From: Antedon mediterranea
Lineage: Eukaryota > Echinodermata > Crinoidea > Comatulida > Antedonidae
Assembly (NCBI RefSeq): GCF_964355755.1
Contig: NC_092672.1
Location: 16,056,501 to 16,120,500, forward strand
Length of the DNA stretch: 64,000 nt
Direction of reading: 5' to 3'
In this document: positions 11,850-22,330 of the stretch, piece by piece
Numbering within the stretch: position 1 is the stretch's first letter
How the letters are laid out: each line of letters opens with the position of its first letter
The notes under the pieces: generated by a model
Told to the model about the DNA's origin: nothing
Seen by the model: the letters and a program-made list of their open reading frames with translations, nothing else
The model's database searches: none
Position numbers and translations under genes: made by a program

Positions 11850-13075
11850 GCCGCGATTTTTTTTTTCGTACATAAGTTGGGGACCCCCTCATGAAACGTC
11901 ACAAAATAAACATGAATAATTCATCAGTTAAATTTTCTTGTTCCGTGTGCACCCAAGCGTATAGCAACAAGAAGTGATTACACAAGTGCGGTACGATTCT
12001 AGGCCTATCTCCGCTGTTGAAGAATAGCGGCGTTTTGTGTGGATTGTCGAAATAATCGGCCTTTAGTTTATGGTGTTTTTAATAAAATTTATTACTAAAG
12101 AATTACGTGTTAAAATTATAGTTTCTATTAATACTATTAGGCCTAATTATTAGTCTCTAAACCCATGTCTATTCTAGGAGTAGCTGTGTGGATGTGTGTG
12201 ACGTGTGTGTGTGTTAGGTATGACCAAAGATAGTTACACTATCTTTGGTAATAGTTACACTATCTTTGGTATGACACAATCCGAGTAATAAGTCAGCAAA
12301 ATTAAACAATAAACATTACACAAAAATACATTTTTCATTCTCGTGGGTCAAATCTTCCCATCTCATGTGTTCATATACGCGCATTTTTAAAGTTCCTTTG
12401 AGTACATTGCATATTGTTTGATAATTGATAGCAGAATTTAAAAAATACAGTACACAAATTATACACATTCTTTATTCTTGTGGGTCTAAGCTTTCTTTGG
12501 GCTATGTCCAAGAACGCTTGGGTGCACACGGAACAACAACTGCGATACGATTCTTTCTACAATAATAGGCCTAGGATTATAGGTCAATTCACGTGATTGC
12601 CTTCGCGCACTCTTCTTCACACACACGTCCACTATGCAAAATGTGTCGAGGCTAATCGACAGCTAGGCAAAACATTAAATTGGACATAGCCCAAAGACAC
12701 AAGTCACACACACCCACACAGCTACTACTAGAATATACAGGGGTTTAGATTAGAGACTAGTAATTAGGCCTAATAGTATCAATAGAAACTATAATTTTAA
12801 CACGTAATTCTTTAGTAATAAACTATATTAAAAACACCATAAACTAAAGGCTGATTATTTCGACAATCCACACAAAACTCCGCTATTCTATTATGAAATC
12901 GCACGCGGCAACCACAGCGGAGATAGGCCTAGAATCGTACCGCACTTGTGTAATCACTTCTTGTTGCTATACGCTTGGGTGCACACGAGACAAGAAAATT
13001 TAACTGATGAATTATTCATGTTTATTTTGTGACGTTTCATGATGGGGTCCCCAACTTATGTACGAAAACAAAAAT
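11850..13075. mobile_element. Large hairpin (fold-back) element
   Basis: Arms at about 11850-12215 and 12705-13075 are inverted copies starting with CGTACATAAGTTGGGG (left) and CCCCAACTTATGTACG (right). They run through matching landmarks: CACCCAAGCGTATAGCAAC, CGGTACGATTCTAGGCCTAT, AATTACGTGTTAAAATTATAG and AGTAGCTGTGTG. Outer flanks are similar (GGCC and AGCC), so the duplication is uncertain. The central spacer holds a second, tight palindrome at 12223-12249. There is no coding sequence. Confidence 0.75.
12223..12249. repeat. Perfect 12-bp stem palindrome with 3-base loop
   Basis: ACCAAAGATAGT, TAC, then ACTATCTTTGGT. The right half is then repeated once more in tandem (…AATAGTTACACTATCTTTGGT). 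It lies at the centre of the large hairpin element and would be its secondary cruciform. Confidence 0.85.
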
Positions 13076-13279
13076 CGCAGCCTGGCCTGAATAGTCTAGA
13101 CAAGGCCTCTAGGTCTAGCTAGTGACCACCTGCATACTGTGTACAGAAGTAGGCAAATACGGCTAGCTACGATCTCTACGTATTTGGGGTCAATTTAAGG
13201 TCAACCTTGATTTTACGAATCCCTTGTTTTACGTACGCCTTTCGGTCCCGTACCGTACGTAAAATGGAGGTTCTACTGT

Positions 13280-13820
13280 ATACAAATTATGGTTAATTCT
13301 GACCATCTGACATAGACAAGCACAATGAAAAAACTTCGAAACAAATCTCTGCCTTGGATACCTACCTGATCTATTACCACAAAACGTAAATTTGATTTTC
13401 ACTATTACGATATTGTTCCATATTTCTATCTTAGGAAGATATTATAAAGGGTTTTGAAACAAAATTTTTGATTTCATAGGGTAGATTTTCAACTGTGCAT
13501 GGTAAAAGTAATTTCTGGGTTCACTGTGAGTCCACAGGTTCACCTAGCAACTTCCTGGTTTCAACTAAGTTGGGCGTTGGTGGCGATAGCCATTTTAATT
13601 TTTTGTTTATTTTCGGACCGTGCGTGTGAAGGTGCAGTAGCAGAATAAAAATTAATAAAGGTCAAATTAAATATACGCCACAAAGCATCAGAAGAGTATA
13701 TTGTGGGGAATAGTATATAAACTTAAATAGGAAGAACTGGTGATAAGACCTTTTGTTTGAAATCGAGTGAAATCCCGATAGCCAAGTTATTGAGTAAGCT
13801 GGCAAGAATAACTTGTCACA
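13280..13820 (+). repeat. Duplicated segment (paralogue at 40500-41845)
   Basis: The sequence from AAATTATGGTTAATTCTGAC through AAGTTATTGAGTAAGCTGGCA follows the same order as 40500-41845. Landmarks are GCCTTGGA.ACCTACCT, TTCCATATTTCT.TCTTAGGAAGATATTATAAA and CAAATTAAATATACGCCA. The second copy carries a TTAA MITE and extra sequence. Here the corresponding region is uninterrupted (about 13575), giving an approximate empty site. No credible gene is present. Confidence 0.7.
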
Positions 13821-14228
13821 ACAAATATGGTCCAGGGCAAGAAAAAAAAAACGGAAATAAAATAACGTTTTCACTTATAAAATGACAAAATAAATGGTTA
13901 AATTTACCCAAAAACCCAATTTGACCATTTTTGCTTTAAGTTACATTTTTTTTTTAGGTAAATACATTTATTTTCAATCCAATTTTTGGTCAAAGTGGAT
14001 AACTATTATGTTACATTAAAATGGCATATTCAACAACATTTTTCGGAATTATTTTTTCAGGGGGACAATACATCTTTAAATGTATTTTGTACTGTATATT
14101 GATAAATAATTTTATGTAAGTTAAGTTCTTCTGGTGCCCCCAGACATATCATGTTGCTTTTTTCCCCCCAGAACTTGATGTCAAATAAATAAAAACAATA
14201 AATCGACTTATAATAGTACTAGAATTAC
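13821..14228. other. Downstream intron or flank, nothing recognised
   Basis: AT-rich intronic sequence just downstream of the last recognised SGSM-like exon. The donor GT of that exon is at 14228-14227. Confidence 0.4.
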
Positions 14229-14396
14229 CATTGAAAAATTTTATGATATCAGTGAAGTCCATGTTGTTGTCTAGTATAATCTCTCGGTATATTTTTACAA
14301 GCGCCAGAGCAATGAACAATACAAATTGGTTGGATGATACAGCTCTTCCAGCCCAAATTGTCTCCCATGTACTGAATGTATCATCGTAAACTAGCT
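14229..14396 (-). CDS. SGSM1/2-like RabGAP, TBC domain C-terminal exon
   Basis: Minus-strand exon, 168 nt. It follows acceptor TTTTGCAG (AG at 14398-14397) and ends at donor G|GTAATT (GT at 14228-14227). It begins with two bases completing a Glu codon and ends one base into a codon. It encodes [14 protein letters not shown], then [17 protein letters not shown], then [13 protein letters not shown]. This is the final helical part of the TBC RabGAP domain and closely follows vertebrate SGSM1/SGSM2. The family normally continues for about 30 residues (EMAE... to LIENK). That last exon was not found between here and position 1, so it is either left of the window or missed. Confidence 0.93.
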
Positions 14397-14808
14397 CTGC
14401 AAAATAAAATATATCAATTCCCTTTACATTTAAAAATTAGACTGATAAAAAGATACGGGACAGGACCAAATCTCTAATACAGTATATCTATCTATAAAGG
14501 CAAACACAAAAAGTTTGTCACGCAAGCCACCGTATGACATACCATTCGTCTGACATTTACACCCAACATCCATCTTATGGTCATGTACTTATGGGCTAAT
14601 ATAAAAAGTTTGTAAACCAAATATTTACTGAACAGTATTTATTACTCAGTCAGCTTCTGCTTACTGGGTTTTAATTCACAAATGACACTCTGTTTCTTTC
14701 CTTCTTTCTTTCAGACAATTGTGAAAAAGCATACTACACCCTGTAGTTTCAGACACGACATTTGACAAACATGTTTGGCTTATCTTCCTTGGTGGGTGGG
14801 TGCAGCTC

Positions 14809-15140
14809 GGTATAAGAAAAAAACGAGTTAGGTAGTCAAACCTCAAAATGTTCAAATTGCTCTGATCACACTGAAACTTGGGAGTGTGAATCATGTAGGG
14901 CTCTGCTAGGTCATGCAATGTCAAAGTAAAGATTCAATTCAGAGACTAGGGTCTGCAGAGTCTTCAAACTTCATTGGTATAAGAAAAAACGAGTTAGGTT
15001 GCCAAGGGAAAATCTTAAAATTTCAAATTGCTCCAATCGAGGTGAAATTTTATGAAAACAATCCCGAGGATATGGTGAGTATGAATCCAATATCAAGGAG
15101 AAGGCCAAACAAGGTCATGCAATCAATTTAACATTGACGA
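14809..15140. repeat. Tandem duplication, period about 167 bp
   Basis: The motif GGTATAAGAAAAAACGAG occurs at 14809 (with one extra A) and 14976. It is followed in each unit by a GTTAGGT block and TTCAAATTGCTC. Two units only, moderately diverged. Confidence 0.65.
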
Positions 15141-15379
15141 TTGATGTGCACTATTCTGTGGTCTTTTTTCGTCCAGTATCAGTCAATCTAGCATTTTGAG
15201 TGAAACAAATTGCAAACAGAGAATTGTCTTTCTGAAATGGTCACATATGATGACATCAAAATTTGAGCATCACATTCCCTGTCACTCATCCTGATGATAT
15301 TACCAAAAATTAGCTTAATTGTACAAATTAGGGTAACATTTTCAATATTTGCAAATGATGATAATTAAAACAACTGTAT

Positions 15380-16010
15380 AGACTTTGTTTTGGCCTCAAA
15401 TGACTCATATACAGGTTCCCAATAGCCAGCATAGGATCGTTTACGCACCTCGCAGTATGAAAATTTTGTACTAGTTATGTAAAATATGGAAATTACAGTG
15501 TTAACGTATCTCAAAAACTAGATATATGGTAACACTGTAATTTCACCCATTGTACTACTATTTGCATATGTTTGAGGGGCGAGTGGCAAATGCGTGATTC
15601 TAAATTCTAAATACTAAATGCTGACTATTAGAAACCTGTATCGAAGTCATTTGAGGCCAAAACAAAGGCTCTACAGACATTTTATTTGCATTATACGCAA
15701 ATATTCTATTGAGAAATGGGGTCGAGGGTTAAATGTCATATTTCTGGTCATTTTTCGTAAAAGCATTAGCAGCTTTCAAGATATGGGAAGACTTTGATTC
15801 CTAATTTGCATATTTCATGGTGTATGACAAAGGTGTGATTTTAGGAATTACAAAGTGGTCCTATGCTGGCTAACCTGTATCAAAGTCATTTGACGCCAAA
15901 ACAAAGATTCGACAGATAATAGCCTCATTATATATGCAAATATTGAGAAATGGGGTCGGAAGTTAAATGTCATACTTCCTGTCATTTTTAAAAAAGGAAA
16001 TGTTACATTA
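15380..16010. repeat. Tandem plus inverted copies of a 239-bp unit
   Basis: Direct copies start AACCTGTATCGAAGTCATTT (15633) and AACCTGTATCAAAGTCATTT (15872). Both continue with GGCCAAAACAAAG or CGCCAAAACAAAG, then GAGAAATGGGGTCG and GTTAAATGTCATA. An inverted fragment precedes them at about 15380-15417 (TTTGTTTTGGCCTCAAATGA). Confidence 0.65.
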
Positions 16011-16572
16011 AGAGATATAACTTATTGACTGCCAACTTCGAACTTATGCGAAAAGGACGCCACCTCTCGCTGTACCAAATTTTTGCATTTAGCGAATAGC
16101 CTAATTGTTCTGGTTGTGCAAAAATGTCTGATAAACTTGGTTGTATTATTTATTTTTTCAAATTATCAATAGTTTATTAGTTATTTGCAAAATAATACTA
16201 CCCAGTCAAAAATTGTGTTTATTCTGACATTAATAAAAAATGAGCTGGCAACCAGGGAATGCCCCACTGAAATATACTGGCAGTGCAGAACAATAGGCCA
16301 ATTAAAATCCAGTAGTCAATGGGTTAAATATATATATTCTGAATAAATCATTGAAAAAATCTAGACTAGTTGTTTTTGAGATATGGTAATCCTGTAATGT
16401 TATTCTAATTTGCATATTTAAGCTAATTTGCATATCTTTGGGATTAGTGAAAGAGGTGTGATGCTCTTCTTATCATATATGACCATTTAAAAAAGAAACA
16501 TATTTGTTTGGTTTAAGTTCACTTGTGCTAAAAATATTGATCATATAAGGATCCACAAAGAGTGATAGTTAC

Positions 16573-16669
16573 CTCGTTTGAAATCTAGTAAAAACCATCT
16601 GTAACAGAAATAGAAGTGAGTGTAGTCACCATTCTGGTGCATGTGTTCAAACATCTCTGCATCTAGAAC
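16573..16669 (-). CDS. SGSM1/2-like RabGAP, TBC domain exon
   Basis: Minus-strand exon, 97 nt, phase 0 in and phase 1 out. The acceptor is TTATAG (AG at 16671-16670) and the donor is CGAG|GTAACT (GT at 16572-16571). It encodes [16 protein letters not shown] followed by [16 protein letters not shown]. This is the helical [10 protein letters not shown]-type block in the second half of TBC domains and is nearly identical in wording to vertebrate SGSM1/2. The phase joins exactly with the exons on both sides. Confidence 0.95.
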
Positions 16670-16959
16670 CTATAATTAATAAAACAATAAGCACAGAACA
16701 TAAGCAGGGCAGAAGGAAAATAAATTTTCTAGCATTTCATAAATTCTATAGGTGAGCATATAACTTGTTCCATTTTTTAGAAGAGAAAAGGAACACATTT
16801 TAATGGCGCAATTAAAATACAGACAGTGTATTTTGGAACAACTTTACGCTGCAACACAAAATAATGGTTTATTACTTTGAAAGCTGTTGGGTCAACTACA
16901 TTACCGTGGAGGTTACCTTTTAGTGCATTGTATTTTGGCATTCCAAACTCATGAATTAC
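16670..16959 (-). other. Short intron (290 bp)
   Basis: Intron between two TBC exons. The donor CAG|GTAATT is at 16959-16958 and the acceptor AG at 16671-16670. No inserted repeat was seen. Confidence 0.9.
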
Positions 16960-17069
16960 CTGAATAAGAGATCTCATATTAGCAAAATGCGTATCCATAG
17001 CACCTCCATGAGGAAAATTTTTAGACATCCTTTTCATCAGTTCACAGAAACAATTATAAGTCTTAGCCT
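16960..17069 (-). CDS. SGSM1/2-like RabGAP, TBC domain exon
   Basis: Minus-strand exon, 110 nt, acceptor TATTGCAG and donor CAG|GTAATT. It completes a split Glu codon and encodes [19 protein letters not shown] then [17 protein letters not shown], a signature of SGSM-type TBC domains. The open frame runs on into the intron past SLIQ, but the consensus donor and the family sequence place the exon end at CAG. Confidence 0.95.
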
Positions 17070-17484
17070 CTGCAATAGAACAAACAGCCAAGGTATATTG
17101 ATAATTAAAATTATTTAAAATAGTTTACCTGATAAAAGCATAATTTAAAGAACAAAATATTCAACCAGAAGCCATTGCCTGGAAGCTTTTGATTAAACTG
17201 TTTATTTTGTCTTTATAGTAAATGACACCCCTAGATGGCCGGAAATGGTACTCTCGCACGTAAAATTCATGATAAATAGAAATGACACTCTGGCTACAGT
17301 AGCAAGGGGAAGTGAAGATAAATATGGTACTACGGAAATACTTAAATGACGGGGAACCCCAGGCAAAATGCAATGATTATGGAGAAATCAACGACCCATA
17401 TGACAGGGTTTACCACAAACACAGTGTGTGGTGGCCTTTCGTACCTTCTCATGCACACAAGCAATCCAAACAGTCAACAAACAA

Positions 17485-17598
17485 CAAAAACACTGACCGC
17501 CGGTAAATTATGCACGGTATTGTTGACTGCTGGTTAATTTTCAAAAACACTGACCGCAGGTAAATTATGCACGGTATTGTTGACTGCTGGTTAATTTT
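17485..17598. repeat. Two tandem copies of a 57-bp unit
   Basis: The unit starts CAAAAACACTGACCGC and contains GGTAAATTATGCACGG and GACTGCTGGTTAATTTT. Copies lie at 17485-17541 and 17542-17598 and differ at about one position. Such identity indicates a recent duplication and a likely length polymorphism. Confidence 0.9.
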
Positions 17599-18729
17599 AC
17601 GCTGCAGTCTGTCAATTTACATAAGTCTATAGTCTTTTCCAACCCTGGACTTCTATAATGTTAACAGTTAATCTAAAATATGATGAAAGGAGGTCTAAAT
17701 TTTAATTTAGTGGCAGAAAAAAACATTTACGCCCGTATTCTTAAACCAGACTTTAGTCATAGTTTGAGCTAAAACTTTAAAAATGACGTCATTTTAATTC
17801 ATAAACGAACTTCAACTAAATCGCCGATTAAATCAGGCCAACCTAGACTAAATCGAGACGGATTTTGATCAATTTTTTTTAGTCCTCGAGGGGCAGGCTA
17901 AATGGTCGACTAAATGGTATTTAAATAAGGTTTATAAAAAATCTAACAGTCATTGAGTTGTTATATTATCCAGATATTGAAGAAGGAACTATAAATTTTT
18001 ATATTAGCTTAATTAAATATACATTGGTATATGTTATGATATAATAATAATAATAAAAAATATATAATGAAAATCATCTTTATTTACAACCATATACAAA
18101 TTACATTATTTTCTTTGCGCAAGTCCGACTACGTCACGCCATAGCGACAATGGGAGATGCGGAAATTCACCACGCGATGGAATGTTTAGGGGGCCTAGTG
18201 TTTTCTTGTCACGCTATGAAGTGCATGGTTTGTACCGCCATGGTTCCTAAATATATTTTAAAGATTTTGCTTGTTGTTATTAAAAAGTACTTCACTGTTA
18301 AATTAATTTTGTATCCATTCTACAAAACAATTTAATAATGTTGGGTTTCCCTGAGAGCCAAATAGGGCGACACTATTTTGTGATATCTTTTTGATGAGCG
18401 ATTGTGAAACAGGATCTAACAGACCCTTCTAATGATCCACAGTATGTGCTCAATGATAATGCCCTTAATTGCAACATCTACCATGGTAAGGAAGTTCACT
18501 CTTTTACCATATTATGTATGTATGTTTAGTGACATAATTGGTCAAGGGATTAAACCCTTTACAGTGTGTCATTGCATAACAAGTGCTGAATTTACATAAT
18601 ATGCAAATTGATTTATATAAAAATTTGATCACGATTTTTAATGACCATAAAAGCATTGGTTTTCATGCATTGTTTGAATAATGTAAGGTATATTTGCAAA
18701 TTATTTATATAAGAAAAAGTAGATCTTAG

Positions 18730-18999
18730 AGTAAAGATTAGAAAGGAAATAGCAACCCGAATAAATCAAACATAGGAGTACCACAGTACAGGGAGACTGT
18801 CTTAGTCCCATCCTTTTCACTACATATCTAGCACATATCCTACAAAAAATATAAACAAGAGCAATAACAAAAACAATATACACTCAAATTCACATTAAAC
18901 ATTCAATATGCAGATGACATATCTTTTGTATCTACCTTACAAGAATACACAAATGAAAGATCACAGACAAGATCAAGATCATCAGAGACGACTTCAAGA
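18730..18999 (+). pseudogene. RTE-like reverse transcriptase, 5' piece of a split copy
   Basis: Plus-strand RT wording in shifting frames. It includes a GVPQ stretch, then the CLSP-type block (frameshifted), then a catalytic box encoding QYADDISFVS at about 18905-18935. It continues to a KIKIIRDDFKIDD-type helix at about 18965-19005 and stops where the CR1/L2-like pol begins. The 3' remainder resumes at about 20707. The reading frame is broken, so the copy is dead. It lies inside an SGSM intron. Confidence 0.65.
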
Positions 19000-20706
19000 T
19001 TGATGACATGTCATTTAATGAGCCTGTGACAGCTCATCATCAGCATCTCACAACATTTACACCAGCATCTCAAGATGAGATCCGCAACATTCTGATGAAA
19101 TCACCAACAAAATCATGCAGGTTAGATCCAGTTCCTACTTCTATACTGAAGAAGTGTATAGACGCAGTCGTTCCAATAATAACGGAAATCATTAACCATT
19201 CTCTTAATACCGGCATAGTGCCAGATGAACTGAAAATTGCTCACGTTCGTCCTTTAATAAAAAAGCAAAACTTGGATCATAACACGCTGAAAAATTACCG
19301 CCCGGTGTCGAATCTTTCTTTTCTTGGAAAGACTCTGGAGCGTGTAGTGACATCACGCATTACTCCATATCTTCAAAAGCATAATTTAAATGAGAATTAC
19401 CAGTCGGCATATCGTGCATGTCATAGCACGGAGAGTTCCCTTTTAAAGGTACAGAATGATTTGTTACAAGGAATGAATGATGGGAAAATAACGCTATTGG
19501 TGTTGTTGGATTTGTCAGCAGCGTTTGATACAGTTGATCACCAAAGACTGATAACCCGTCTGAGAAATCGCATTGGCATAAATGGTGTTGCTCTTAACTG
19601 GTTCCAGTCATATCTTACAGGAAGACGTCAGCTAGTCTGTATCAATGATGCATTCTCAGATGAAGCTTGCCTGGAATATGGTGTACCACAGGGGTCAGTA
19701 ATTGGGCCTGGCCAGTTTTCCATTTATACGCTTCCCCTTGGTGACATTATTCGCAAACACAGTCTACATTTCCATTTCTATGCAGATGATACACAGATTT
19801 ATGTGTCAGTAAATCCAGTGCAAAGGGATGTTGCTGCAGCAATCAGTAAGATGGAAGCCTGTATAGAAGATGTTCGCAATTGGATGACAACAAATTACCT
19901 AAAGTTGAATGATGGAAAGACAGAGTTTATTATCGTCGGGTCTAAATGTAACATCTCCAAAATCAACATCACACATATCAGAATCGGAAACTCTAACATC
20001 GCTCCCTCATCGGTGGTCCGGAATCTGGGAATCATGCTGGATAGTAATCTCACTATGGAAGCACAAATAACAACTGTATCCAAAGCAGCATGCATATCGA
20101 TTAGGAACCTTGGTCGTATTCGCGGTAATCTTAACAAGAAAACAGCTGAATTGATTGTACACTCATTTGTCACTTCTAAAATTGACATTGGTAATGCCTT
20201 GTTGTTTGGCATACCAAAATCTCAAATACAACGTTTGCAGCGCTTGCAAAATATGGCAGCTAGAATTGTAACTTATACAAAATCAAACGCTCACATAACT
20301 CCTGTCCTGATGGATTTGCATTGGTTGCCTGTTCAACAACGTATTAAGTACAAACTTGCGTTGTTTGTATTCAAGATCCTAAATGACAGTGCTCCTGCTT
20401 ATTTATCTGACCTTGTGGATCGTTACGAATCATCCCGCAGAGGCCTACGATCATTGTCACAAAACCTTCTTCAAGAGCGTAGAGCGAAAAATCAGTGGGG
20501 TCAGAGATCTTTTTACGTTGCGGCCGCAAGTGTATGGAACAGCTTACCAGCAACAGTTAAATGCTCAACTAGTCTAAACAGTTTCAAGACCAACCTAAAG
20601 ACGTCACTATTCGCTGATGTTCTCGCACGTTGTTAATGCACAAAGCGCCATGAGCGCCACATGGGTGGAGGATACCGGCGCTATATAAGTTTTCATTTAT
20701 TATTAT
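19000..20706 (+). mobile_element. 5'-truncated CR1/L2-like non-LTR retrotransposon
   Basis: It consists of an intact RT-coding frame, a short 3' UTR ending GGCGCTATATAAG, and a TTATTATTA-type terminus at about 20706. Endonuclease sequence is absent, as expected of 5' truncation during target-primed integration. It interrupts an older RTE-like pol at about 19000 and 20707. The exact 5' junction and target duplication are uncertain. Confidence 0.8.
19008..20636 (+). CDS. Reverse transcriptase of CR1/L2-like non-LTR element
   Basis: A 542-codon uninterrupted frame. Motifs in order: LDPVPTSILKK (39-49), NYRPVSNLSFLGKTLERV (97-114), LLDLSAAFDTVDH (166-178, first catalytic Asp), GVPQGSVIGP (225-234), and FYADDTQIYV (257-266, catalytic YADD). 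A thumb and C-terminal region ends in a WNSLPATVKCSTSLNSFK block typical of the clade. All RT catalytic residues are intact, so this is a relatively young insertion. The first ATG is probably internal to a longer original ORF2 whose endonuclease half was lost. It encodes a target-primed reverse transcriptase, not a host gene. Confidence 0.9.
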   Translation: MSFNEPVTAHHQHLTTFTPASQDEIRNILMKSPTKSCRLDPVPTSILKKCIDAVVPIITEIINHSLNTGIVPDELKIAHVRPLIKKQNLDHNTLKNYRPVSNLSFLGKTLERVVTSRITPYLQKHNLNENYQSAYRACHSTESSLLKVQNDLLQGMNDGKITLLVLLDLSAAFDTVDHQRLITRLRNRIGINGVALNWFQSYLTGRRQLVCINDAFSDEACLEYGVPQGSVIGPGQFSIYTLPLGDIIRKHSLHFHFYADDTQIYVSVNPVQRDVAAAISKMEACIEDVRNWMTTNYLKLNDGKTEFIIVGSKCNISKINITHIRIGNSNIAPSSVVRNLGIMLDSNLTMEAQITTVSKAACISIRNLGRIRGNLNKKTAELIVHSFVTSKIDIGNALLFGIPKSQIQRLQRLQNMAARIVTYTKSNAHITPVLMDLHWLPVQQRIKYKLALFVFKILNDSAPAYLSDLVDRYESSRRGLRSLSQNLLQERRAKNQWGQRSFYVAAASVWNSLPATVKCSTSLNSFKTNLKTSLFADVLARC

Positions 20707-21359
20707 TAAATAAAAATTCCACAGTATCTACAAGACTATAATCTAAAAGTTAACCTGTCAAAAAACACAAGATTTTAAAATAAAAAGGAAGGGAAATGAA
20801 GACTGGCAAAACTGCAAATTCCTTTTAAGTAAGAAAGAGGATGTAAATAACAAAAAACGTCCTGCATTAGCAGCTTTCAGCAAGATCACATACTCCAAAA
20901 TAGAAAAATGACAATAAACCTGAAAATTAGTCTTCAATGTATACATCACTATCATCTTTCTGTATAATTGTGAACTGTGGACAATGACAGTATCATTACA
21001 GAGCGAAATCGACGTCTTTCAAAGAAAATTCCTATAGAGAATAATAGGTATAAGGTGGCCGGAAAAAATTAAAAATGAAGATTTGTACAAAAGAACAGGA
21101 GAAATTGAGTGGAGTAAGAACATAAAGAAAAGAAGGTTGACATGGTATGGTCAACTGCTCCGTTTAAATGAAACCACATCAGCTAAGATCGCACCCGGAG
21201 AGGCTCAGAGAAAGACAAAAAGGAAGACCAAAAACAACATGGATGGCAAACATAAAAAAGGAAACAGAACTTTTCACATGCGGACCTCTACACATTCTTG
21301 CTAAAAAACATACTGAGTGGCGAACACAAGTAAGACGTGCAATGTTTAACGACGATTAG
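20707..21359 (+). pseudogene. RTE-like reverse transcriptase, 3' piece of the split copy
   Basis: Resumes the RTE-like pol interrupted by the CR1/L2-like insertion. Frameshifted wording includes a LKVNLSKTQDF helix, a YITIIFLYNCELWT stretch (about 20940-20980), IDVFQRKFL, and KKRRLTWYGQLLRL (about 21130-21170). It ends with a GRPKTTWMANIKKE-type tail and stops at 21359. RRLRWxGHLLR followed by GRPxTTW is the usual C-terminus of RTE/endonuclease-RT pol proteins. Broken by several frameshifts and stops. Confidence 0.75.
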
Positions 21360-21877
21360 TTTGATGATTTATATAAGTTAAATATAATTTTAGACAAATT
21401 TTCTTAACAAGTGGTCAAAAATAGTTTTAGGTCAGTTTTGGCAAAAGTTCTCAATTAAAGTATATTTTATTTCAGATTTCTATACAATAGTTCTTTTTAT
21501 ATAACACCTAAATAAAATAACTGTCATTTGATTGGACGATTGTGGGTCACATGGCGTGCAACAGTATGCCCTATTGAATGTTCGTTCAATAATACTTTTT
21601 TTTTGTGTATGAAAAAAATTATCTTTTTGCATTTGGAGAATATTTTATTTATTTTATACTATTAATTTTCACGACGGAAATACATTTTTTGAAATATATA
21701 TGTACTAATTTAGACCTAACAAAATTAATTAATGGGAACATCTCTACAAGACATAGAAAAAAACAGAATTAGCCTAGATGAGTTCCAGTTGCCTGTTGAA
21801 GGTTCGTAATGGTATCGCTGCCTTTCTAGCCTAGATAGGCCTTCTGTTAGTATTAAACTGGGCTTGAGTGGACTTAC

Positions 21878-22085
21878 CATCATCCATAATGACTAGTAGT
21901 GGAGCAACCAAGTCACACATTCCTTGTACATAGCCAACATCAAGATGCTCCCATACATATGTACACATAATGTTGCGCAGTTTTTCTAGATTACCATCAT
22001 TAAAGTAGTAGTAATTACGATCACACCTCTGAACATCCTTGTCTATTCTGTGCAAGTTTAGGGAAAATGTGTCCAACAATTCAGT
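21878..22085 (-). CDS. SGSM1/2-like RabGAP, catalytic TBC exon
   Basis: Minus-strand exon, 208 nt, acceptor TTCTTAG (AG at 22087-22086) and donor GATG|GTAAGT (GT at 21877-21876). It encodes [20 protein letters not shown], then [18 protein letters not shown], then [16 protein letters not shown] and [10 protein letters not shown]. It contains both RabGAP catalytic fingers: the Arg finger in IDKDVQR (IxxDxxR) and the Gln finger in GYVQG (YxQ). Wording is closest to SGSM2 ([10 protein letters not shown]). The open frame continues a few codons into the intron. Phase 0 in, phase 1 out, matching neighbours. Confidence 0.97.
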
Positions 22086-22330
22086 CTAAGAAATAATAAA
22101 ATTATAATAATAATATTACGAATTAATAGACTATATATAACTTTACAATAAAATTTAATGACAAAAAACAAGATCGACGTTTCAGAACCATCATGGAACC
22201 ATTTTCAAGATTAAGTGTTCAAATTATACAAAAACAACAAACACCAATGGGTGACAGAAAATACTAATTGATTGGTTAATTAACATCAAAGAAGGCAATA
22301 CTAAGAACTTAAGTATTAAGCTCCTCCTTC

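Larger units (their letters stand above)
10855..13277. mobile_element. pogo-like (TA-target) element carrying two further inserts
   Basis: The left terminus CAGTAGAACCTGTG follows TA (10853-10854), and the right terminus GGAGGTTCTACTG precedes TA (13278-13279). That gives inverted ends of the pogo/Tc1-mariner type with TA duplication. Sub-terminal tandem motifs of the form TTTTACGTACCCTG recur at 11530-11580 and 13208-13262. No transposase frame is visible, so it is non-autonomous. It contains a TTAA-flanked MITE (10889-11514) and a long hairpin element (about 11850-13075). A second, fragmentary copy lies inverted at about 59720-60060. Confidence 0.75.
14397..16572 (-). other. Intron (2176 bp) with tandem duplications
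   Basis: Spans the gap between the TBC exons. It holds a tandem duplication at 14809-15140 (GGTATAAGAAAAAA at 14809 and 14976, period 167). A second lies at 15633-16010 (AACCTGTAT.AAGTCATTTGA at 15633 and 15872, period 239), and the same text is inverted at 15380-15417. No coding exon was recognised; open frames at 14676-15131 are repeat-derived. Confidence 0.6.
17070..21877 (-). other. Intron (4808 bp) filled with retroelements
   Basis: Lies between the exon ending DDG and the exon starting with the split Glu codon. It contains a two-copy 57-bp repeat (17485-17598), an RTE-like pol split by a CR1/L2-like element (18730-21359) and otherwise unassigned AT-rich sequence (17600-18700 and 21360-21877). 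Confidence 0.7.

Noticed and set aside
1-14228. Search for the last SGSM exon (EMAE...LIENK type)
   Set aside because: No minus-strand match with a correct acceptor was found by reading; absence from this window is likely but not proven.
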